Below, piece after piece: positions 1 through 3,838 of a stretch of 6,595 bases of DNA. Location of the stretch: the NCBI GenBank assembly GCA_002501695.1, contig DANZ01000093.1, forward strand, positions 1 to 6,595. The letters run 5' to 3'. The position numbers were made by a program, and so were the translations under genes. The stretch is from Methanolobus sp. UBA474. Its GTDB lineage: Archaea; Halobacteriota; Methanosarcinia; Methanosarcinales; Methanosarcinaceae. Within the stretch, counting starts at the first letter, position 1, and every line of letters starts with the position of its first letter. The notes below the pieces were generated by a model. It worked only from the letters and a program-made list of their open reading frames with translations. It did not search any database and was not told where the DNA came from.

Positions 1-246
1 GAAATGACTATCGAGGGTGACAATGTAACCCAGCCAGACGAAGACAATGTAACTGAGCCCGGAGACAATGTAACTGAGCCCGGAGACAATGTAACTGAGC
101 CCGGAGACAATGTAACTGAGCCAGAAGACAATGTAACTGAGCCAGAAGACAATGTAACTGACGATGCTGAGCCCTCCCCAGGATTTGAGGTAATCTTTGC
201 AGTTGCAGGTCTCCTTGCAGTCGCATACCTTGTAAGAAGGAACTAA
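1..246 (+). CDS. C-terminal part of a PGF-CTERM surface protein (5' end outside window)
   Basis: The reading frame is open to the first base, so this is the tail of a longer gene. The ATG at base 4 is unlikely to be the start: no ribosome binding site is visible and no signal peptide follows it. The encoded tail has three parts. First comes an acidic array of seven DNVT units spaced by QPDE, EPG or EPE. Next is a short linker, DDAEPS. Last is PGF followed by a hydrophobic segment (VIFAVAGLLAVAYLV) and a basic end (RRN). This is the layout of the archaeal PGF-CTERM signal, which is cleaved and lipid-anchored by an archaeosortase in known cases. Each NVT is an N-glycosylation sequon, so the array is probably a glycosylated stalk near the membrane. 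The function of the missing N-terminal domain cannot be told. The gene ends in TAA and is followed by a hairpin terminator. Confidence 0.85.
   Translation, partial: EMTIEGDNVTQPDEDNVTEPGDNVTEPGDNVTEPGDNVTEPEDNVTEPEDNVTDDAEPSPGFEVIFAVAGLLAVAYLVRRN
19..158 (+). repeat. Tandem 21-bp repeat array encoding DNVTEP(G/E)
   Basis: The core gacaatgtaac begins at 19, 43, 64, 85, 106, 127 and 148. The first spacing is 24 bp and the rest are exactly 21 bp. Units at 43, 64 and 85 are identical. Units at 106 and 127 are identical to each other and differ from the first three only at their 3' end (ccagaa instead of cccgga). The period is a multiple of three, so changes in copy number would keep the frame. 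The near identity of synonymous positions suggests recent duplication or conversion. Confidence 0.95.
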
Positions 247-265
247 ACAAACAATAGATAAACGC

Positions 266-299
266 TAGAAGGGATCTTCCCTTCTACAATTCTTTTTTT
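266..299 (+). terminator. Hairpin plus T7 terminator of the surface-protein gene
   Basis: A perfect 9-bp inverted repeat, tagaaggga at 266-274 and tcccttcta at 278-286, encloses the 3-nt loop tct. It is followed after six bases by seven T at 293-299. It lies 20 bp after the stop codon. The form resembles a bacterial intrinsic terminator. Archaeal RNA polymerase mainly needs the T tract, so the hairpin may instead stabilise the 3' end of the mRNA. Confidence 0.7.
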
Positions 300-343
300 A
301 AGGCATTTTGTTTTGATAACAGCGAATGCTATATTTGCAATTC

Positions 344-348
344 GAGGT
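344..348 (+). promoter_or_regulatory. Ribosome binding site fixing the lipoprotein start
   Basis: The sequence gaggt lies 7 nt before the ATG at 356 and matches the archaeal anti-Shine-Dalgarno. It favours 356 over the in-frame ATG at 326, which would add ten residues in front of the signal peptide. A TATA-like ctatattt at 329-336 sits too close to the start to be the promoter of an mRNA carrying this site, so the promoter is probably further upstream, between 300 and 325. Confidence 0.6.
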
Positions 349-355
349 TTTACAT

Positions 356-904
356 ATGAAATTGAACAGAAATCTTTTAGTGTGCAGCATATTTACGATC
401 ATGATGATCACTTTATCACTATCCGGCTGCATTGGTGGTAACGACGGCGGAGAAATGTCCGATGTGGATGTTGCTGATATTGCGGTTGTTGAAGATGCTC
501 CCGGTTTTGAATATCTGGGTTCAAGGGCTATGGACGTGAGCGAAGTCAGCGGGCAGTACGTGGCGATATCGGATGTTGAGGGCGCAGCGGAAGGACTCTA
601 CCAGGATACAAACGCGGTGGATTACTACATCCACGCCATCGAACTGGAGGACAGCTCTGCAGCGGAGGGTTTTGTTGAGCAGTACAAAGCTACCTTCACA
701 CCGCTTTCAACGGGGGAGCGCTTTGCCGAGGAATCCTTTAACGAGCATGGGGCAACCAGAATAACGACTTATGTCACGTCCGGCGGAATTGAGGCTGCTA
801 GGTACAAGTATATCTGGAGTAACGAAAGCTTTGTAATTGTTGTCGGCGGAAATTCTGCAGACCCTGCGACTATACTTGATCTTGCTGAGGCAACCGGGTA
901 CTGA
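356..904 (+). CDS. Uncharacterised secreted lipoprotein, 182 aa
   Basis: The protein begins with a short basic N-terminus (MKLNRN), a hydrophobic stretch of about 16 residues, and the lipobox LSGC with the candidate lipidated cysteine at residue 25. A glycine-rich acidic linker (IGGNDGGEMSDVDVAD) follows. I therefore expect export and anchoring on the outer face of the membrane. The mature part, about 155 residues, is acidic and mixes short beta-like stretches with a helix around AAEGFVEQYKATF. I do not recognise a domain in it and give no function. One NES sequon is present near residue 156. The start is chosen for its gaggt site at 7 nt. The gene sits between two T-tract terminators and is probably transcribed alone. 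The upstream neighbour is also a surface protein, but nothing shows that the two work together. It ends in TGA. Confidence 0.8.
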   Translation: MKLNRNLLVCSIFTIMMITLSLSGCIGGNDGGEMSDVDVADIAVVEDAPGFEYLGSRAMDVSEVSGQYVAISDVEGAAEGLYQDTNAVDYYIHAIELEDSSAAEGFVEQYKATFTPLSTGERFAEESFNEHGATRITTYVTSGGIEAARYKYIWSNESFVIVVGGNSADPATILDLAEATGY

Positions 905-910
905 TCCGGT

Positions 911-928
911 CCTTCCTTCCTATTTTTT
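911..928 (+). terminator. Pyrimidine-rich T6 terminator of the lipoprotein gene
   Basis: A pyrimidine run (ccttccttcctattttttag) beginning 7 bp after the TGA ends in six T at 923-928. No convincing hairpin precedes it. A T tract like this is sufficient for archaeal termination in known cases. Confidence 0.5.
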
Positions 929-979
929 AGAACCGTTAATAAAAACAAGGTTATAGTATGCGATATCCAATCGACACGC

Positions 980-986
980 TTTAATA
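980..986 (+). promoter_or_regulatory. TATA-like box of the tRNA-Met gene
   Basis: The sequence tttaata resembles archaeal box A and lies 27 to 33 bp before the first tRNA base. With the usual box-to-start distance, transcription would begin around 1006-1013, giving little or no leader. The bases upstream (gacacgc) are not a good purine-rich BRE, so the call is tentative. Confidence 0.4.
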
Positions 987-1013
987 CAACCTTACCCTTT
1001 TACATGCTGCATT

Positions 1014-1123
1014 GCCCGGATAGCCTAGTCGGTTGGGGCGCCAGACTCATAGGGAATATTTAACCGTGCGTCCAAATCTCCTGAGACATCTGGAGGTCGC
1101 GTGTTCGAGTCACGCTCCGGGCA
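1014..1123 (+). tRNA. Elongator tRNA-Met (CAU) with an intron after position 37
   Basis: All arms can be folded by hand. The acceptor stem is gcccgga (1014-1020) with tccgggc (1116-1122), all seven pairs formed. The D stem is gcct with gggc. The anticodon stem is ccaga (1041-1045) with tctgg (1089-1093), and the loop ctcata plus a holds the anticodon CAT at 1048-1050. The variable loop is aggtc. The T stem is gcgtg with cacgc around the loop ttcgagt, and the discriminator base is A1123. CCA is not encoded. Archaeal initiator tRNAs begin with A and have three G-C pairs in the anticodon stem; this one has neither, so it is not the initiator. The gcccgg start and the intron after position 37 fit elongator Met better than the CAU tRNA-Ile that carries a modified C34, but that alternative is not fully excluded. 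Confidence 0.92.
1052..1087 (+). other. 36-nt tRNA intron with bulge-helix-bulge splice motif
   Basis: Splicing out 1052-1087 leaves a 7-base anticodon loop. The central 4-bp helix is ctca (1046-1049, including the first two anticodon bases) paired with tgag (1082-1085). It is flanked by two 3-nt bulges, tag (1050-1052) and aca (1086-1088). Cutting each bulge after its second base gives exactly the exon ends A37 and A38. The outer intron helix is short, gga (1053-1055) with tcc (1079-1081). This is the substrate form of the archaeal splicing endonuclease. Confidence 0.88.
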
Positions 1124-1131
1124 TGTAATCA

Positions 1132-1137
1132 TTTTTT
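1132..1137 (+). terminator. T6 terminator of the tRNA gene
   Basis: Six T begin 9 bp after the last tRNA base, which is the usual minimal archaeal terminator for a tRNA unit. Confidence 0.55.
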
Positions 1138-1453
1138 GCAATGCACTATGTAAAGTAGTATACTCTATGTGTTTCCAGGTTCATATCTTAAGAAATGCTA
1201 TTCTCTCACTCCTGCATTGACCACAATACATATTTCTCGCGCTTGCTCAGGACTTTCACATAACATGGACAACAAATCAAAACTCATTATTTATATTATA
1301 TTTTATGTATGTATAGTTAAATATAGAAGCCCATGGGAATAAATAATAAAGTTGCATGGTCTGTAGAAAACCGGTTTCCTGCCAATCCTGCATAATAAGT
1401 TAAAAAGGATAAAATCCCAAAGTTAGTCTCCCTATTGCGATTGCGATACAAAC
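1138..1453. other. AT-rich gene-free stretch
   Basis: I see no supported gene in these 316 bases. The middle part (about 1284-1326) is very AT-rich and contains tttatatt at 1290-1297, a good box A match on the plus strand. A 25-codon ORF at 1265-1342 encodes a basic start and a hydrophobic middle (LIIYIIFYVCIV) but has no well-placed ribosome binding site, so I leave it uncalled. A 10-bp palindrome, aaaccggttt, lies at 1368-1377. On the minus strand, T-rich runs complementary to 1402-1406 and 1411-1414 could end the aldo/keto reductase transcript, but they are short. Confidence 0.5.
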
Positions 1454-2419
1454 CTATCTCGTAGATGGTGCCAGGAACCCCGGGCCCACCGGGTCCTTAA
1501 CAGTCCTCTTGATTATCTCTATCACCCTGTCCCTTGTTTCCTGATCGGGCTGCCAGCCAAATACATCGTTGACCGGCTCCATGTGCTCAGGCTTCCATCC
1601 GCCCCAGAGGGCTATGGTGTTATCGTAGCCCAGTATCCACTGGATGGCCAGGTCCAGCACTGTCCTGCCATGCTTCTCTCTTATGAAACGGTCTATCCTG
1701 TCCACGGCTTCCAGGTACTGCCGGTATCTGGGGGGCTGGAACTTGGGGTCGGCCTTCTTGACAGGATGCTCCCTGAAATCCGCATCCTGCCTCATCTTTC
1801 CGGTCAGCAGGCCCTGGCAGAGGGATCTGTAGGCCATCAGGGTTATGCCGTTCTTCTGGCAGAAGGGCAGTACCCCAACCTCGATCTCTCTCTCGAACAC
1901 ATTGTAGGGGGGCTGGCAGACATTCACCTCGGCATACCTGCAAAAATCATAGATCTGCTCGGAACTGAAATTGCTCACTCCAATAGCCCGGATCGTTCCT
2001 TCGTCCCTGAGCTTTCCCATGAACCTGGCAGTCTCCTCGACAGGGTAAAGCGGGTCAGGCCAGTGTATGTGGAAAATGTCTATGTGATCCGTGCCGAGCC
2101 TCTTAAGCGACTGCTTAAGCGTTTTTTCCATAAGCTTCGGACTGGCATTTCTCACAGACTTACCGTTCACTTTCTCCATTCCAGTCTTGCTTGAGATGAC
2201 TATCTCCTCGCGGTCATAGTCTTTTATTGTCTCCCCCAGTATCTCTTCCGCCCTTCCGTCTCCGTATACCGGCGCGGTATCCATCAGGTTGATGCCCTGG
2301 TCAAGCGCCTTCCTGATGGTCTGCATACCAGTTTCCCTCTCAAAATAACCTATAGGCTGGGTTCCCAGTCCGATCCTGGATACTTCCATATCTGTCCCTG
2401 CTACTCTCGTATATTCCAT
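1454..2419 (-). CDS. NAD(P)H-dependent aldo/keto reductase, 321 aa
   Basis: This is a full-length (beta/alpha)8-barrel aldo/keto reductase, and 321 residues is normal for the family. The catalytic tetrad is visible: Asp47 and Tyr52 in DTAPVYGDG, Lys78 in ISSKTG, and His119 in IDIFHIHWPD. Other family signatures are GLGTQPIG near residue 17, IGVSNFSSEQ near 146, QPPYN at 169-173 and GLLTGKM at 203-209. Such enzymes reduce aldehydes and ketones in the cytoplasm with NADPH or NADH; the substrate here cannot be read from sequence. The strand before the cofactor loop reads AYRSLCQG where relatives more often have AYSPL. The start is supported by aagggg at 2427-2432, 7 nt before the ATG. It lies 38 bp after the propeller dehydrogenase gene on the same strand, so co-transcription is likely. 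It ends in TAG; the next in-frame stop is 17 sense codons further on (TAA, 1400-1402). Confidence 0.92.
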   Translation of the reverse strand: MEYTRVAGTDMEVSRIGLGTQPIGYFERETGMQTIRKALDQGINLMDTAPVYGDGRAEEILGETIKDYDREEIVISSKTGMEKVNGKSVRNASPKLMEKTLKQSLKRLGTDHIDIFHIHWPDPLYPVEETARFMGKLRDEGTIRAIGVSNFSSEQIYDFCRYAEVNVCQPPYNVFEREIEVGVLPFCQKNGITLMAYRSLCQGLLTGKMRQDADFREHPVKKADPKFQPPRYRQYLEAVDRIDRFIREKHGRTVLDLAIQWILGYDNTIALWGGWKPEHMEPVNDVFGWQPDQETRDRVIEIIKRTVKDPVGPGFLAPSTR

Positions 2420-2457
2420 TCAATATCCCCTTCCCATGCCTGACTTACCGTCGACCG

Positions 2458-3645
2458 TCAGGTGGTCATTCCTTTTGCCCTGGCCCAGTTCCTAAGCTCT
2501 GCCCAGAATCCTGGATATTCTTCTTCCTGTCCGTACTCTATAAGCTCTTCCAGCTTCCGGGTATCGATAGTCACTCTGTATATGCTCCCTCCTCTATCCT
2601 TTTCCCCGTGCAGGTCCGAGAAGTACAATCCATCCGGCCCGAAGGCCAGGCCGCAGGGAGTTGCGGGCCCTTTTCCAGTATATATCACGAAATCGTCATA
2701 GGACTTAACTGCATTTGCCTGCGGGTCCAGTTCCATCTTGACGATCCTTTTGCCCTTTCCGTCCACTCTGCCTTCACTGTAGGTGTTCCCGAACAGTGCC
2801 ACGAACAGGTGGTCATTGAACTGTGGCGGGAATTGCCCACCCTGCATAAAATCAAGCGCTGTAGGAGCCTGGGTGTGATGCCACCAGAATATGGACCCTT
2901 TGCGCATATCTCCTGGCCACCCGTAATTCCCGTAAGGTTCTATCTTTGCAAGGCGGTCATCCTTATGCGGCCCGTTATCCGAAATGTAGAGATGATTATC
3001 GCTTCTTCTCCAAACTCCGCCAAAGGGATTCCTCAGGCCCCGGGCAAAAACCGGATTATCAGGATATGGATTGTCCCAGGGTATGGAGCCGTCCAGGTTC
3101 AGCCGGAGTATCTTGCCCCGCAGATCATTAACGTCCTGGGCCTTCCCGGCCTCACCGCCGTCCCCGTTGTTGATGTACAGCTTACTGTCGGGCCCGATGC
3201 TCACGGCCTGCACCTGGTGGGAGCGGAACGTAGAAGGTATGTTGTCTATGACGGTTTCCCGGGAATCCATCTCCAGGCCGTTCCTGCTGCTCGTCCTTAC
3301 GACCTTGGCTTTAGTATCGTCATTCTCTTTGTATACCAGCGAGATGAACAGATCACCTGTAATAGGCTCGACACAGATCCCTATAACGCCGGACTCCCCA
3401 CTGCCCGGGAACTCATGAGTAGGCTCATAGTCCAACAGGCTTTCAGCATAAGTATGTACTGTATAGTCTTTTGTTACTGCTTTTACCTGGCCGTATAGCT
3501 CTGTGACATAAAAGAACGGATCTTCTTTCCGCTCTCCCTGGTTTGATACAAAAGCAATATTCACTGGCAGTTTCAGTCCTGACAGCACGCGTTCGAGTTT
3601 GAATCCCGGGAACACCCACCAGTAGTCTGTGTAGTCTTGGTTCAT
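2458..3645 (-). CDS. PQQ-dependent sugar dehydrogenase family (GSDH) six-bladed propeller protein, 395 aa
   Basis: Several motifs of the glucose/sorbosone dehydrogenase family appear in order: FYVTELYGQVKAV near 45, ESGVIGICVEP at 84-94, SHQVQAVSIGPDSKLYINNGDGG from 142, RGKILRLNLDGSIP from 176, ARGLRNPFG at 201-209, SDNGPHKDDR from 222, NYGWPGD from 240, and GLAFGPDGLYFSD from 332. His143 corresponds to the catalytic His of soluble glucose dehydrogenase, and Arg205-Asn206 to two of its PQQ or substrate contacts. Other contacts look changed. Known members oxidise aldose sugars with PQQ and calcium, usually outside the cytoplasm. No signal peptide is present here, and the frame upstream of the start closes at a TAA complementary to 3667-3669, so none is hidden there. 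The start has a strong aaggggg site (3654-3660) 8 nt away. It is probably the first gene of an operon with the reductase. The fold is confident; the reaction is not. Confidence 0.85.
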   Translation of the reverse strand: MNQDYTDYWWVFPGFKLERVLSGLKLPVNIAFVSNQGERKEDPFFYVTELYGQVKAVTKDYTVHTYAESLLDYEPTHEFPGSGESGVIGICVEPITGDLFISLVYKENDDTKAKVVRTSSRNGLEMDSRETVIDNIPSTFRSHQVQAVSIGPDSKLYINNGDGGEAGKAQDVNDLRGKILRLNLDGSIPWDNPYPDNPVFARGLRNPFGGVWRRSDNHLYISDNGPHKDDRLAKIEPYGNYGWPGDMRKGSIFWWHHTQAPTALDFMQGGQFPPQFNDHLFVALFGNTYSEGRVDGKGKRIVKMELDPQANAVKSYDDFVIYTGKGPATPCGLAFGPDGLYFSDLHGEKDRGGSIYRVTIDTRKLEELIEYGQEEEYPGFWAELRNWARAKGMTT

Positions 3646-3653
3646 ACTGATTT

Positions 3654-3660
3654 CCCCCTT
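3654..3660 (-). promoter_or_regulatory. Ribosome binding site of the propeller gene
   Basis: On the minus strand aaggggg lies 8 nt before the ATG at 3645. It confirms the short, signal-less N-terminus of the propeller protein. Confidence 0.6.
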
Positions 3661-3666
3661 TAATAG

Positions 3667-3684
3667 TTACATCCCCAAATGTAA
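3667..3684. promoter_or_regulatory. Inverted repeat TTACAT-N6-ATGTAA, possible operator
   Basis: A perfect 6-bp dyad (3667-3672 and 3679-3684) has the spacer ccccaa. It lies 22 to 39 bp upstream of the propeller gene ATG, just before its ribosome binding site. This fits an operator or a leader hairpin for the minus-strand operon. No regulator is identified in the window. Confidence 0.35.
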
Positions 3685-3694
3685 TTGATTGAAC

Positions 3695-3716
3695 ATTTCT
3701 ATGGCTTAATAGAAAT
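3695..3716. promoter_or_regulatory. Inverted repeat ATTTCTAT-N6-ATAGAAAT, possible operator
   Basis: A perfect 8-bp dyad (3695-3702 and 3709-3716) has the spacer ggctta. Its centre is 30 bp from the centre of the neighbouring dyad. It lies within the divergent spacer, where a regulator could act on the propeller operon, polB, or both. Confidence 0.4.
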
Positions 3717-3828
3717 AATCTTTCTCCGGCCTTTAATAAGCGCCTTCAGAAACATATGCTATCCATTTTCAGTATCCTTTATTCCGCTGAATGAAGTAAA
3801 ACAAAACCTATATGAATAGTACAGCCAT

Positions 3829-3834
3829 AAGGGA
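3829..3834 (+). promoter_or_regulatory. Ribosome binding site that favours the polB start at 3839
   Basis: The sequence aaggga ends 4 nt before the ATG at 3839. The alternative in-frame ATG at 3812 has no such site in front of it. The spacing is a little short. A leaderless transcript starting at 3812 is the main alternative. Confidence 0.5.
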
Positions 3835-3838
3835 ATCC

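Noticed and set aside
19..158. CRISPR-like direct repeats
   Set aside because: The units are contiguous 21-bp copies with no spacers, and they encode a regular peptide in an open frame ending in PGF-CTERM.
8..250. Minus-strand 80-codon ORF with LHCL repeats
   Set aside because: It is the antisense shadow of the repeat array; its cysteine and leucine repeats come only from the complement of the sequon repeats.
326..355. Lipoprotein start at 326
   Set aside because: It has no ribosome binding site and would put ten extra residues before the basic N-terminus of the signal peptide; the ATG at 356 has gaggt at 7 nt.
1014..1123. Integration (att) site at the tRNA gene
   Set aside because: The 3' end of the tRNA is not repeated downstream in the window, and no integrase gene is present.
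1265..1342. 25-codon ORF as a gene
   Set aside because: There is no well-placed ribosome binding site, and the length and composition are expected by chance in AT-rich DNA.
1583..2194. Plus-strand 203-codon ORF
   Set aside because: It is antisense to the aldo/keto reductase, whose catalytic tetrad and family motifs show the true frame.
2608..3498. Plus-strand 296-codon ORF
   Set aside because: It lies entirely opposite the propeller gene, has no family motifs, and reflects the codon pattern of the real gene on the other strand.
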